Positions 26,267 to 36,387 of a DNA stretch of 58,282 nt are shown here, piece after piece. The stretch comes from Akkermansia muciniphila (lineage in GTDB: Bacteria > Verrucomicrobiota > Verrucomicrobiia > Limisphaerales > SIBE01), in the NCBI GenBank assembly GCA_945861765.1, contig CAMAWP010000007.1:1-58282 (forward strand), given 5' to 3'. Position 1 is the stretch's first letter; each line of letters opens with the position of its first letter. Position numbers and translations under genes: made by a program. Below the pieces are notes generated by a model that saw only the letters and a list, made by a program, of their open reading frames with translations, was not told where the DNA came from and made no database searches.

Positions 26267-27061
26267 GTGGGCTTTCTCCGAGTGTTCATTGCGCCAGTTA
26301 ACTCCCTCCGAGCGCCGCTGACCTGGCCGGTGCGAACGTTGAATTTTTTAATCGCGTTCTCACTGATCGCTCTTCTCTTTTACTTCTCCTTTAGCCAACT
26401 GAACTACCATTGGAGCTGGGTGTCCGTGTTCAAATACCGTGAGAAATTCCTCAAAGGATGGCTGACAACGGTTCTGATTTCAGTTGCAGCCCTTGGTTTA
26501 AGCACGATGCTGGGCCTTTGCTTCGCCCTAGCGCAGCGGAGCCGTTTTCTGCCGTTGTATTACTTCAGCAAGATTTACGTCGAAGTTGTCCGCGGCACAC
26601 CATTACTGGTTCAGATATTGATCTTTTTCTATGTTGTAGCCGATGCATTTCACGTGGAGAATCGCTATTTGGTCGGCGTTCTCACTCTCGCTTTTTTTAG
26701 CGGCGCTTACATCTCCGAAGTAATCCGCGCTGGCATTGAGAGCGTCGGAAAATCGCAACTGGAATCAGCGCAAGCGATCGGTTTGACGCGCTCCCAGACC
26801 TATCGTTATGTGATTTTTCCTCAAGCTCTGCGCCAAACGCTTCCGCCACTTGCCGGTCAATTCGTCTCTTTGATTAAGGACTCTTCCCTGCTCTCGATCA
26901 TTGCCATCAGCGAACTCACCCTAAATGCTCAAGAGGTCAACTCCTACACCTTCAGCACGCTGGAGAGCTATATCCCGCTGGCCGCAGGTTATCTGGTCCT
27001 GACTCTGCCAATCTCCCTTTGGACACGTTACCTGGAAAAGCGACATCGGTATGAAACGTGA
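26267..27061 (+). CDS. Amino-acid ABC transporter permease (HisM/GlnP type)
   Basis: The product is an inner-membrane permease with about five transmembrane helices. It contains the EAA loop signature (ESAQAIGLTRSQTYRYVIFP, near residues 165-184) that contacts the ATPase, and EVVRGTPLLVQILIFFY, the hallmark of polar amino-acid permeases. The frame is open far upstream across the binding-protein gene, but homology begins near 26300; the GTG at 26267, two bases after the preceding stop, gives a 264-residue protein of normal size. A GTG at 26282 is an alternative. One permease gene implies a homodimer. Confidence 0.9.
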   Translation: MGFLRVFIAPVNSLRAPLTWPVRTLNFLIAFSLIALLFYFSFSQLNYHWSWVSVFKYREKFLKGWLTTVLISVAALGLSTMLGLCFALAQRSRFLPLYYFSKIYVEVVRGTPLLVQILIFFYVVADAFHVENRYLVGVLTLAFFSGAYISEVIRAGIESVGKSQLESAQAIGLTRSQTYRYVIFPQALRQTLPPLAGQFVSLIKDSSLLSIIAISELTLNAQEVNSYTFSTLESYIPLAAGYLVLTLPISLWTRYLEKRHRYET

Positions 27062-27174
27062 GCAGTTCGCCAAATGGGCGGGGTCGTTAAAAGTTCGAAA
27101 GAGTAACGATGAAACAAACTGACCCATTGACCGTTTAGCGATCTGCGCTTCCACGGCCCGGCGCACAACGATGA

Positions 27175-27906
27175 ATGAAAATCAGGCTTCACAGATTGTC
27201 GAAAGCGTTTGGGGGACATCTCGCGCTCGACCGCGTGTCCTTGGCCCTGGAGGAAGTGCGCACGTTGGTGTTGATTGGCCCTTCCGGCGGTGGAAAGTCC
27301 ACCTTGCTTCGAATCATTGCAGGTTTGGAATATCCGGATTCAGGTGCAATAGCCATCAATGATCAAGACGTCGTCTTTGAAGAAAATACCCTACTCAAAC
27401 ATCGGCGAACGATTGGAACGGTCTTCCAGGCGTTTAACCTCTTTCCCCATCTGTCCGCGTTGCAAAACATAACGCTGCCCCTGGAAAAAGTACACGGTTA
27501 TTCGCAAGCTGCGGCGGAGGAAATCGCGCGTCAATTACTGGTTCGTTTCCAGCTCGATAGCCATGCGATGAAGAAACCGGCCGAATTGTCCGGCGGTCAA
27601 CGCCAGCGCGTGGCGATCGCACGGGCGATCTCGATCAAACCGCGCCTGCTGCTGTTTGATGAGCCGACGTCCGCCCTGGATCCCGAGATGACCGCGGAGG
27701 TTCTCGACATGATTACAGAGCTGCGCGACGAAGGACGCGATTTTATTCTCGTAACTCATGAAATGGGTTTCGCGCGCCGGGTCGCTGACCAAGTTGCGCT
27801 GCTGGCGGAAGGTCGGATTATCGAGGTCGGGCCAGTGCAACAGATTTTTGAAAGCGCTACCAAACTGAAAACACGAGAGTTTTTTGCCAAAGTACTGAAG
27901 TATTGA
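27175..27906 (+). CDS. Amino-acid ABC transporter ATP-binding protein (GlnQ/HisP type)
   Basis: The 243-residue ATPase powers the importer encoded just upstream. It has Walker A GPSGGGKST (residues 35-43), Q-loop FQAFNLFPHLS, signature LSGGQRQR, Walker B LLLFDEPTSALD and the H-loop VTHEMGFAR, all intact and typical of polar amino-acid importers. The ATG at 27175 is preferred to one four bases earlier in another frame. A 113-base gap separates it from the permease. It is convergent with galK, with only 24 bases between the stops. Confidence 0.95.
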   Translation: MKIRLHRLSKAFGGHLALDRVSLALEEVRTLVLIGPSGGGKSTLLRIIAGLEYPDSGAIAINDQDVVFEENTLLKHRRTIGTVFQAFNLFPHLSALQNITLPLEKVHGYSQAAAEEIARQLLVRFQLDSHAMKKPAELSGGQRQRVAIARAISIKPRLLLFDEPTSALDPEMTAEVLDMITELRDEGRDFILVTHEMGFARRVADQVALLAEGRIIEVGPVQQIFESATKLKTREFFAKVLKY

Positions 27907-27930
27907 GATCTCAGAATGATCGCTAACAGG

Positions 27931-29124
27931 TCACTTGGCTCCGTCCACGATCTGGCAAAGCATCACATCACAGTTGCGCCCGGCGTGTTTTAGGTATTGA
28001 TCGACAACGCTCTGACTGAAACTCCTGACCCCCGGTTGCTTCACAAGATTAATCGTCGCTCCACCAAAGCCTCCTCCTGTGAGACGAGCGCCGACACAAT
28101 CCGGATGCGACCGGGCAATCTCCACCAGCAGGTCGAGTTCGGCACAACTATTTTTTAGGAAATCCCGGGAGCTTTCATGACTTTGAAACATATATTGCCC
28201 AAACTGCTCGATATCTCCTTCGCGCAAAGCCCGTTCGCCAAAAACCACTCGCTGATTCTCACCAATGATGTGATAGGCGCATTCGTAATCGCGCTGGCTC
28301 ATCTTAGGTTTACTCGCCGTCAACTGCTTAAGGTCCGCAGATCTCAATGCTTTGACACCCATCGCGCTGGCAGCCGATTCGCAATGCCTACGCAGTGCAT
28401 TATATTCGCCTGCTGCCAATTCGTGTTTTACTCCTGAATCACAAACAACGACCGCCATTCCAGGCACCATGGCCTCGTGTTCGACGGTGAGATGACGGCA
28501 ATCCATTTGGATGACGTGGGATGCTTTTCCAAAAAGGCTGGAAACTTGGTCCAACAATCCGCAATTCACCCCGACAAATTGGCTTTCCGCCACCTGGCAG
28601 AGCTTTGCTATCGCCATCTTCGTTGCCTTATCGAGGGGGCTCTGTTCGCCTTTGGAACCATCACGGGGCAGCATGATGAAACTCGTCCCGGAAATCCTGT
28701 ACGGATGCAATTGGCGAATGATTAAAGCTGTCGCAATCTCCAACGCTGCGGAACTGCTCATGCCTGCGCCCAAAGGAATCGTGCCATGGATTGCTGCATT
28801 GAATCCGGTAAAGCGCACACCACGGTCTCGCAGTTGAAGCAAAACGCCTTTCACGTAATTGGCCCACGGGGCAGCCGGATTCTTCTCGAATCGATCGAAA
28901 GAGAATTTTTCACGTTCCTTGAAAGCCGTCGAGATGAGTTCGATCTTGCCGTCCTGACGATGGGCGGCGGCGACGCAGATGTATTTATCCACTGCCAATG
29001 ACGTGACGAAGCCCTCATTGTAGTCCGTGTGATTGCCCAGCAGTTCAAGGCGTCCGGGAGCTTGAACGAGGTGGGTGGGAGACGAACCGAATTGTTGCCT
29101 GAAGAACTCCTTGATCTCTTGCAT
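27931..29124 (-). CDS. galK: Galactokinase
   Basis: Galactokinase phosphorylates alpha-D-galactose to galactose 1-phosphate (Leloir pathway). The 397-residue GHMP kinase shows the galactose-binding signature as GRLELLGNHTDYN (residues 24-36), the ATP loop PLGAGMSSSAALE near 116-128, and the C-terminal GARLTGGGFGG motif. The first motif has Asn where most galactokinases have Glu (GEHTDYN), as in a recognised subgroup. No other gal genes are nearby. It is convergent with the ABC operon, and its start is 47 bases from the initiator tRNA gene on the same strand, so it may be transcribed with it. Confidence 0.93.
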   Translation of the reverse strand: MQEIKEFFRQQFGSSPTHLVQAPGRLELLGNHTDYNEGFVTSLAVDKYICVAAAHRQDGKIELISTAFKEREKFSFDRFEKNPAAPWANYVKGVLLQLRDRGVRFTGFNAAIHGTIPLGAGMSSSAALEIATALIIRQLHPYRISGTSFIMLPRDGSKGEQSPLDKATKMAIAKLCQVAESQFVGVNCGLLDQVSSLFGKASHVIQMDCRHLTVEHEAMVPGMAVVVCDSGVKHELAAGEYNALRRHCESAASAMGVKALRSADLKQLTASKPKMSQRDYECAYHIIGENQRVVFGERALREGDIEQFGQYMFQSHESSRDFLKNSCAELDLLVEIARSHPDCVGARLTGGGFGGATINLVKQPGVRSFSQSVVDQYLKHAGRNCDVMLCQIVDGAK

Positions 29125-29170
29125 CGGAAGCCGTCTCGGAACAATCGCTAACCACTCTTGGAAAAAGAAT

Positions 29171-29247
<77 letters not shown>

Positions 29248-29411
29248 ATTAAGGGAGTCGAAATATAGCGTGCTGACGTCACAGTGCAAGTCTTCTCTTC
29301 TATTTATTTTAGAAAAAAATCTTTCATGGATTGTCCCGCCTCCCGCGGATCACAGCGTGGAGTGTTGCCCCTGGGTCGCCGATTCACCCGCCGACAGTCC
29401 CAGAAAAGAGT

Positions 29412-29450
29412 TGGCCCGTAGTCGGAGCCAAATGCTCTCGCTACGGGCCA
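29412..29450 (-). terminator. Stem-loop terminator downstream of the small Cys-rich gene
   Basis: A perfect 10-bp stem (TGGCCCGTAG / CTACGGGCCA) encloses a 19-base loop with an internal GAGC/GCTC pairing. It begins 24 bases after the stop of the gene at 29475-29807 and is followed in that direction by CTCTTTTCTG, a modest T-rich tail. It fits a factor-independent terminator. Confidence 0.6.
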
Positions 29451-29474
29451 GAAACTGTGAGTCGTGAATGTAAA

Positions 29475-29807
29475 CTATTCCGCGACTTTGATCGAGGTCA
29501 GCGTCAGCTCCTTCTTGCCGTCCACTTCTTTGCAGGTTCCGTGGGCTTCGACCTTCTTTGTGGCCTGGCAGATGAGCTTGTGAGGAAGCGATTTGTCACC
29601 GACTTCGTTCTTGGCGACATAATAAACAACTTCCTTGCCGTCCGCCTTTTCGACGATGACGTTGGCGCACTTGTCGGACTTCTTCAGTGAGCACTTAGCG
29701 CATTGGGCCTCTCCTTTGATCGTAACCCCCTTATCGGCAGCGAAGGTGGTGCCAGCTCCCAGCAAGAACAGGCCAGTGATAGACAAACCGAGTAATATTT
29801 TTTTCAT
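29475..29807 (-). CDS. Small secreted Cys-containing protein (possibly DUF6370-like)
   Basis: The 110-residue product has a clear signal peptide (KKILLGLSITGLFLLGAGTTFA, cleaved near residue 23). The mature part of about 87 residues has five cysteines, including CAKC and single Cys in DKCANV, KLICQA and HGTCKE, and a predicted all-beta pattern with VVYYVA. This arrangement resembles the small periplasmic DUF6370 family, whose function is unknown; the match is from memory and uncertain. Metal binding or disulfides are possible. It lies 82 bases downstream of secA on the same strand with its own hairpin terminator. Confidence 0.75.
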   Translation of the reverse strand: MKKILLGLSITGLFLLGAGTTFAADKGVTIKGEAQCAKCSLKKSDKCANVIVEKADGKEVVYYVAKNEVGDKSLPHKLICQATKKVEAHGTCKEVDGKKELTLTSIKVAE

Positions 29808-29889
29808 ATAAGTTCCTTTGAATTGTTATTTATTGATGAGGTTCTCTCGTTTGGTAAGGCAAAGGCCTCCACAACGCAAGCTCAATTTT

Positions 29890-32800
29890 TCAGCCATTCT
29901 TTCCACAGCACTGTTTGTACTTCTTGCCGCTGTTACACGGGCAAGGGTCGTTGCGTCCTACTTTTGGTCCCGTTCGGACCGGTTTCGCTTTCGAGATAGC
30001 CTCTGCCGCCTCGCTCACCATGTCGCTGCCGCGAGGCGCATTGGACGCGGTTTCGGTTTCTCCAAAAGCGCTCGTCTCCTGATGAACGGTCCGTTGCGGC
30101 AGGTTACGCAGGAATTGCTCAAACGCTATCATGCTCGAAGCGCTTCGGAAAATATTGTGACAGATCTCGGTTTTGATGTTGACCATCAATTCCTCGAAAA
30201 TCTTGAATGCTTCGGCCTTATACTCGATCAGCGGATCTCTTTGCCCGTAAGCGCGGAGACCAATGCTGTTCCGGAGGCTGTCCATCCCATAGAGGTGCTC
30301 CTGCCAAAGTTTGTCGATCGCACTGAGTATCGTGTAGCGCTCAATCGCTTTGAGGGCATCTGGATTTTCAAAGCTTACCTTCAGTTGATACGCATCCCGA
30401 ATGCTCTTTGAAATGAATTGGCAGACCGAAAACTGCGCCGCGCTCAAGCCGTCAAAAAGAGAACCCGGAACAGGCACTTCCTCGCCCGCATTGCCAGCTT
30501 TCACGATCTCCGCTTCGGGCATGCCAAGCGGAAAGTTCAAGTTCACCCAATCTGCCAGACCTCGGACGTTCCAATCTTCGGGAACTCGATCTGAGGAAGT
30601 CAAATCCGTCACCTTTTGGACGACCACCTCCTCCATCACGTCCATGAGCCGGTCTTGAACATCCTTCGCGTGAATTATCTCATTACGAAAGCCGTAAACG
30701 ACTTCGCGCTGTTTGTTCATCACGTCGTCATACTCGAGCGTCCGTTTTCGAATCTGGAAATTATGCTGCTCGACCCTTTTTTGCGCGGTCTCGATCGAGC
30801 GATTGAGCAGCGGATGCTCCAATTCTTGGCCTTCCTCCAAGCCGACTCTCTCCATGACCTTGACAATGCGGTCAGAACCGAACAGCCGCATCAAGTCATC
30901 TTCGAGCGAGATAAAGAAATGCGATGAACCCGGATCGCCTTGGCGCGCGCAACGGCCGCGTAACTGACGGTCAATACGCCGAGCTTCGTGGCGCTCCGTG
31001 CCGATGACATGCAATCCGCCAAGTTCTGCGATGGCTGGGCCCAGCTTGATATCAGTTCCACGGCCCGCCATGTTGGTGGCGATGGTTACCGACCCGCGCT
31101 GGCCGGCGCGCGCGATGATCTCGGCTTCCTGCTGGTGATACTTCGCGTTGAGGACTGAATGGATGATGCCCACCTTCTTCAATATGCGGCCAAGCTGCTC
31201 GCTGATTTCAACAGAAATAGTGCCCACGAGAATCGGCCTGCCTTGCAGATGGATAGCGGTGATCTCCTTCAGTACCGCTTCGAACTTTTCGCGTTTCGTC
31301 TTGTAAACCGTGTCGTGCAAATCCTTCCGCGCCACCGAACGATTGGTCGGAATAACGAGCACGCCGAGCTTGTAAATATCAAAAAATTCGGACGCCTCCG
31401 TTTCCGCTGTGCCCGTCATTCCAGACAACTTTTGATACATGCGGAAGTAATTCTGGATCGTGATGGTGGCCAAGGTCTGCGTTTCGCGCTCGATCTCGAC
31501 TCCTTCTTTGGCTTCGACCGCCTGATGCAATCCGTCGCTCCAACGTCGGCCCGTCATAAGGCGGCCAGTGTTCTCATCGACAATGATTACCTTGTTATCC
31601 TGGACGACGTATTGGACATCCTTCTGGTATAAGGAATACGCCTTCAACAACTGAGAGATGGAGTGAATCGCCTGAGCTCGGCCTTCAAATATCGCTTGAA
31701 GCTTCGCTTTGGTTTCCAACCGTTTCCGGACGTCCTGCTCCGGCCCTGAATCGACCTCATGGAACTGAGTGGTCAAGTCTGGCAGGACGAACGCTTCTGA
31801 ATCTTTCGGGCTCAGAAAATTGCGTCCTTTCTCGGTCAGGTCGGCATCGTGGCTTTTCTCGTCCATCGCAAAGAAAAGCTCTTCTTTTTGTTCATAAAGC
31901 GTTTTCTTGGATTGGTCCGCGTGCAAGTCCATTTCCGCCCTGTGCATCAGTCGATGGTTTTCCGGGTCCTCCAAAAGTTTAAGCAGTCCCTCGGACTTGG
32001 GATTGCCCAGCTTGATTCGATAGAGCAACAACCCAATTTGACGTTCCAATTCTCCAGGGTTTGGAGGGTTGGATTTGTCTGGCGGATGCAATTTCTTGAG
32101 TAACTCTTCGACCTCGGAACGAAATCGGTTGCAGAGCTTCGCTTGGGCGTGAACCACGGATTCCACGATAGGCTTGAACTCGTCGTACTTATTGTCCACG
32201 GTCACCACCGCCGGACCGCTAATAATCAGGGGCGTCCGCGCCTCGTCGATCAAAATGGAATCTACTTCGTCCACGATCGCAAAATAATGCCCGCGCTGGA
32301 CCTGCTCCTCGAGACGTGTCGCCATCCCGTTATCGCGTAGATAATCAAACCCAAACTCGGCGTTCGTCCCGTAAGTGACATCGCAATAATATTGCTCACG
32401 ACGCACAGAGGGAGGTTGATCGTGCAGGATGCAGCCAACGGTTAAACCAAGGGCCTTATAGACGGCCCCCATCCATTCGCTATCCCGGGCAGCGAGATAG
32501 TCGTTTACAGTGACCACATGGACGCCGCGCCCGGTCAGAGCGTTCAAATAAACAGGCAAAGTCGCGACCAATGTCTTACCTTCGCCAGTCGCCATTTCGG
32601 CGATCTTTCCACTGTGCAAGGCCATTCCGCCAATCAGTTGAACATCGAAAGGAATCATCTCCCATTTAATGGGATGGTCTCGGACTATGACGTTCTGTCC
32701 CCAAAGGCGGCGACAGACATTTTTAACGACCGCAAACGCCTCAGGCAGGATTTCATTGAGGGCCGCAGCCAATTCCTGGTTGTCCTCGATGGCGGAGAGG

Positions 32801-32958
32801 CGCGCCTTCCAATCGGTGGTCTTCTGGCGCAACGCATCATCCGGCAACGACTGGAGCGAAGCCTCGATCTCGTTGATCTTGGCAACCACCGGCCGCATTC
32901 TCTTCACCTCGCGGTCATTTTTAGAACCGAGAATTTTCTTAATGATAAACCCAATCAT
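29890..32958 (-). CDS. secA: Protein translocase ATPase SecA
   Basis: SecA is the motor that drives proteins through SecYEG. The 1022-residue product is complete: MATGEGKTLVATLPVYLNA (Walker A), DEVDSILIDEARTPLIISG (DEAD-type Walker B), the preprotein cross-linking domain, NMAGRGTDIKLG of the second nucleotide-binding fold, and the C-terminal zinc motif NDPCPCNSGKKYKQCCG that binds SecB or ribosomes. It is longer than E. coli SecA (901), with an insertion near residues 290-430 (Lys/Pro-rich EELLKKLHPPDKSNPPNPGE and helical stretches), as in other SecA from this part of the tree. It is preceded by a 190-base gap that probably holds its promoter. Confidence 0.97.
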   Translation of the reverse strand: MIGFIIKKILGSKNDREVKRMRPVVAKINEIEASLQSLPDDALRQKTTDWKARLSAIEDNQELAAALNEILPEAFAVVKNVCRRLWGQNVIVRDHPIKWEMIPFDVQLIGGMALHSGKIAEMATGEGKTLVATLPVYLNALTGRGVHVVTVNDYLAARDSEWMGAVYKALGLTVGCILHDQPPSVRREQYYCDVTYGTNAEFGFDYLRDNGMATRLEEQVQRGHYFAIVDEVDSILIDEARTPLIISGPAVVTVDNKYDEFKPIVESVVHAQAKLCNRFRSEVEELLKKLHPPDKSNPPNPGELERQIGLLLYRIKLGNPKSEGLLKLLEDPENHRLMHRAEMDLHADQSKKTLYEQKEELFFAMDEKSHDADLTEKGRNFLSPKDSEAFVLPDLTTQFHEVDSGPEQDVRKRLETKAKLQAIFEGRAQAIHSISQLLKAYSLYQKDVQYVVQDNKVIIVDENTGRLMTGRRWSDGLHQAVEAKEGVEIERETQTLATITIQNYFRMYQKLSGMTGTAETEASEFFDIYKLGVLVIPTNRSVARKDLHDTVYKTKREKFEAVLKEITAIHLQGRPILVGTISVEISEQLGRILKKVGIIHSVLNAKYHQQEAEIIARAGQRGSVTIATNMAGRGTDIKLGPAIAELGGLHVIGTERHEARRIDRQLRGRCARQGDPGSSHFFISLEDDLMRLFGSDRIVKVMERVGLEEGQELEHPLLNRSIETAQKRVEQHNFQIRKRTLEYDDVMNKQREVVYGFRNEIIHAKDVQDRLMDVMEEVVVQKVTDLTSSDRVPEDWNVRGLADWVNLNFPLGMPEAEIVKAGNAGEEVPVPGSLFDGLSAAQFSVCQFISKSIRDAYQLKVSFENPDALKAIERYTILSAIDKLWQEHLYGMDSLRNSIGLRAYGQRDPLIEYKAEAFKIFEELMVNIKTEICHNIFRSASSMIAFEQFLRNLPQRTVHQETSAFGETETASNAPRGSDMVSEAAEAISKAKPVRTGPKVGRNDPCPCNSGKKYKQCCGKNG

Positions 32959-33151
32959 GATAATTTTGGAAAAATCCGCCTATAACGCTAAGTGAAGAGC
33001 CTTGGGGCGTCAAAGATTTTAATGGCGCGCGAGCCTGTCGCCAAAGGATTGAACACTCGAGCCTTCATCGAAGCCACAAAACAGGAGGGAATCCGTGCAA
33101 TTTCTTAACGCATTACCGACTAACGCCGACTTTCTCGGATCCTTTACACCT

Positions 33152-35068
33152 TCAAGCCGCTGTCGAGACTGGTTGCCCGGTCTGGCCCGCAGCTTGCGTC
33201 GCGGTTTTTGAGTTGCGGAAGCTCATCCAGTATTGCGGCGGTAAGATTGCCAGACCAATGAGGACGACTTGACTGATGACAAAAGTGAGCAGCCATTTGA
33301 AGGCTTCGTCCATAAACCCGTAGGAATGAAGTCCGACGCCTAGCATATTGACCCCAAACCAGGACCAGGCTGTCACGATATTCCCGACCAATGCCAGAGC
33401 CATCAGACCTCTCTCTCGTACGATGCCACCCCAGCGAGCGTGCAGAATCAGCGCATTCAACAGCACAATCAGGAGCGCTCCATTCTCTTTTGGATCCCAA
33501 CCCCAGAAACGGCCCCAGGATTGGTCGGCCCAAATGCCGCCGAGGATGGTGCCAACAAAGGTGAATAACGTCGCGAAACAAACAGTTCCATAGACCATTC
33601 TGGTCAGGCCTTTCGCGACGAGGGGCGTCAGCGAACGGGTGATGACGCCTCGCAAGATATAAACCATCGCCAAAACTCCAGCCAAAAAGTTGGCAGCATA
33701 ACCAATGTTGATGACCACGACATGGGTCGCCAGCCAGATGTTTGTGTCGAGCACAGCCTGGAGCATTTGCATAGTGTCCCCGCCAAGCGCAAGGTTGTGA
33801 GCAATGATTTGCGTCACGAAGCCTACCCCTGCCGCGGTTACCGTTCCAATGCCGTCGTGGAAAAATCTTTCCAAAATGATCCCCAGCAGAACGGCGCCCC
33901 ATCCGACAAAAATGGCCGACGAATAGAGATTGGTTACCGGCGGGCGTCCTTCAAGAAACATCCGGAACAAAAGGCCGGCCGTATGGATAGCGAAGGCCAG
34001 CAGCAGCAGGAAAAAGGCGGAGCGCCTGATCGGTTCCGAGAAATTGAGCCAGAACACGCAGCCTAGCAGCAGCGCCACCACGTAGATCAATGTGCTCTTG
34101 TAAAAAGGCTCGAACTCATTGAAAAAAGTCTCTCGCTTCCCTTTGTTCAACTCGGGTGTGAAATTCTTGCCAGCCAACCATTGCTGATACTCAACCACGG
34201 CACTGTTGAAATCGACAGGGCGAGATTCGCGATAAGCCGAAATCATCCGCGCAAAGAAATCGACCGAGGGGTGGAGCTGCCCGGTTTTTATTGTCTCCAG
34301 AAGGCTTGCTCCGACATTGACCCAACCGTCACGCGACTCGCTGACACTGAGGGGAGGAATGACCAACGCGTAAGCCCAATTGGCTAGGGTTTGATAACGC
34401 TTAAAAAAACGAGCGAAGGTATCGAGGTTTTTCTCGTCATGTTTCTCACCCTTTTCACTCTGCTGGAATGCGGCAATGCCCGCTGTGGCAGACTCGCGAT
34501 AAAGCTTCAGTTCTTCGGAAAAATTTTCCGAGTCGGATGGCTTGAGACAGTTTTTCAGGCGGTGGTAGAGAACGAGACTGTCGTAAAGATGCATCACATC
34601 TTTCTCGTAACCAGTCCGCAACTGCGCTTCCTTCTTCGTCTCGGCGATTTGTTGGGCCTGTTTCTGGATCTCCTGCACCTTGGTTTCTTCCAGGTCGTTG
34701 AAGGCTATTTGGCCCAGTCGTCCTTCACGCGCCCCGAGCAAATTCCGAAGATCGACATTCTCGATCCGAAAAATCTTTCGCTTGTCCGCCTCTTCCGGCT
34801 TCGCCATCACCTCGAGCAGCCATTCCGTCGCACTCAAAGTCTTTTTCGATTCATCACCTTTCGGAGGCCGCACTGTCTGCGTTCCATGAATCGTCAGGAG
34901 CGTGTTGCGCGCTACCGAATCGAAAGGCTGCACTCGTCCGTTCAACAAGACGGGGAGCCGACCAAACTCCGTGGCGTTCATGCCATCGGTTTTTGACGGA
35001 GGCCGCAGCGACGATAAAAGCCAGGCGGCGGTAACAGCGATAATAATCCAAGGCAACCGTTTCTTCAT
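33152..35068 (-). CDS. ccsA: Cytochrome c biogenesis protein CcsA (system II)
   Basis: The 638-residue membrane protein exports or handles heme for c-type cytochrome maturation. The C-terminal half has about eight transmembrane helices and the tryptophan-rich WWD-type heme motif (WGRFWGWDPKENGALL, near residue 525), plus conserved histidines in the AHNLALGG, THVVVI and LHSYG segments. The N-terminal 330 residues form a large periplasmic domain after one helix, which is longer than in classic CcsA and resembles the fused forms seen in Bacteroidota and relatives. It overlaps resB by 4 bases (ATGA). Cytochrome c genes themselves are not in view. Confidence 0.92.
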   Translation of the reverse strand: MKKRLPWIIIAVTAAWLLSSLRPPSKTDGMNATEFGRLPVLLNGRVQPFDSVARNTLLTIHGTQTVRPPKGDESKKTLSATEWLLEVMAKPEEADKRKIFRIENVDLRNLLGAREGRLGQIAFNDLEETKVQEIQKQAQQIAETKKEAQLRTGYEKDVMHLYDSLVLYHRLKNCLKPSDSENFSEELKLYRESATAGIAAFQQSEKGEKHDEKNLDTFARFFKRYQTLANWAYALVIPPLSVSESRDGWVNVGASLLETIKTGQLHPSVDFFARMISAYRESRPVDFNSAVVEYQQWLAGKNFTPELNKGKRETFFNEFEPFYKSTLIYVVALLLGCVFWLNFSEPIRRSAFFLLLLAFAIHTAGLLFRMFLEGRPPVTNLYSSAIFVGWGAVLLGIILERFFHDGIGTVTAAGVGFVTQIIAHNLALGGDTMQMLQAVLDTNIWLATHVVVINIGYAANFLAGVLAMVYILRGVITRSLTPLVAKGLTRMVYGTVCFATLFTFVGTILGGIWADQSWGRFWGWDPKENGALLIVLLNALILHARWGGIVRERGLMALALVGNIVTAWSWFGVNMLGVGLHSYGFMDEAFKWLLTFVISQVVLIGLAILPPQYWMSFRNSKTATQAAGQTGQPVSTAA

Positions 35069-36387
35069 GAGTTCCTCCTTTTAGCGGATGACTGAAATCC
35101 TTTAGGCCGTCCAAGATCCGCTTCCGCTGGCGCCAGAGCTTGGGGTTCGACACCCGGCTTGAAAGCCTGAACAGGCTTTGCTGGGACCTTCTGCGCGGTT
35201 TTTTTAAGAAAGCCCAGCAAGTGCATCAGGAATTGAGTGATCAGGCCGAGGCCCACCAACGTGCATGAAAAGTAAGGAGTCAGCCACGCAGGATTGCGGA
35301 CGACTTGGAGAACGGAAACGGTGTCATCATTAGGATCGAAGCTGGCCTGATAATAGGTTTCACCACCATATCGCAGCGGATTGTTCATGTAGATTTTGAC
35401 TTCCCGATCTTCGCGAGTTTGAGGGTTAGTTAAACGTATCCGACTCGAAAAGTCCTTCGCGATGGTAGTTCCTCTGTATTTCGCGTGAGTAAAGTCAAGC
35501 AACTGGATGACGTGAGGCTTGTAATAACGAATCGGACGCAAGGCGACTTGGTAAGTGCGGCCCGCGTGTGTGAACTGCTGGGGCGCGCGTAACAGCATTG
35601 CCAGATCCGGCAGGGACTCCTCGAGTTGGTACTTGGTTAACCAAGTCGTGACCGTCCAATCTCCGAGCGAACCTTTATCCGTCAACACTTCCACAACGGC
35701 TGCCGGCTTATTCTCGTCATCCATCTTGGCAGTGATGGGCCTTTCATCGAAAGGCAATCGTTGCCCAACACCTTGGGTTGATTTTAATCGCCGACTCTGG
35801 GTCGCTTGCATCGGTCCGCCAGGAAGAGAATTGGGGATGTAGTCCTTCACTCGTAAAGTAAATGGCAACCGCGAATCGCGAATCTCCTTTTGCTTGGCCA
35901 GCACCGATTCCGGGATGGCAACCACTTGGTCGTGATCGGGATCGGTGACGTCCAAGATCACAAACTCATTTTTTCGTCCATCTTCGCTATAGCTCTTGGC
36001 CGGTCCCGCCTCCTTGAGGCGCATAAAGCTCTCAACTTGGTAAACTTCCGTCATGAATTGGCCAACCAGAAGCAGGATCAAGCCAGCGTGAACGAGAAAA
36101 ATCCCTGATTTCTTCCAGGTCAATTTGAACCGCTTGATGTGGGCTGCAATCAGGTTCACGAGCAATACCCCACCCAACAGGTAGCCTCCTGGCCAGACCG
36201 GTATTTTCCAATCAGTCGCGCCGGGCGTCCAAAACACGAAGAGGCTTCGAAAATATCTTGCCTGCGTTTCGTAAAGCCCTAACTGCACTTGCGCCAAAGT
36301 TCCGACGAACACGAGCACAATCGCCATCGCCAGACAAGCGACGGTCAACCGCAGCGAAGTGAAGAAACTAATAATTCTATTAAGCAT
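35065..36387 (-). CDS. resB: Cytochrome c biogenesis protein ResB/Ccs1 (system II)
   Basis: The 440-residue partner of CcsA; together they form the system II heme delivery and ligation complex. The start FFTSLRLTVACLAMAIVLVFVGTLAQ is the classic ResB/Ccs1 N terminus, followed by transmembrane helices near residues 65-85 and 95-115 and a long periplasmic domain, then a last helix near 375-400 (YFSCTLVGLGLITQFLMHLL). It overlaps ccsA by 4 bases and the upstream lipoprotein gene by 8 bases, so the three genes are translated as a unit. Confidence 0.92.
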   Translation of the reverse strand: MLNRIISFFTSLRLTVACLAMAIVLVFVGTLAQVQLGLYETQARYFRSLFVFWTPGATDWKIPVWPGGYLLGGVLLVNLIAAHIKRFKLTWKKSGIFLVHAGLILLLVGQFMTEVYQVESFMRLKEAGPAKSYSEDGRKNEFVILDVTDPDHDQVVAIPESVLAKQKEIRDSRLPFTLRVKDYIPNSLPGGPMQATQSRRLKSTQGVGQRLPFDERPITAKMDDENKPAAVVEVLTDKGSLGDWTVTTWLTKYQLEESLPDLAMLLRAPQQFTHAGRTYQVALRPIRYYKPHVIQLLDFTHAKYRGTTIAKDFSSRIRLTNPQTREDREVKIYMNNPLRYGGETYYQASFDPNDDTVSVLQVVRNPAWLTPYFSCTLVGLGLITQFLMHLLGFLKKTAQKVPAKPVQAFKPGVEPQALAPAEADLGRPKGFQSSAKRRNS

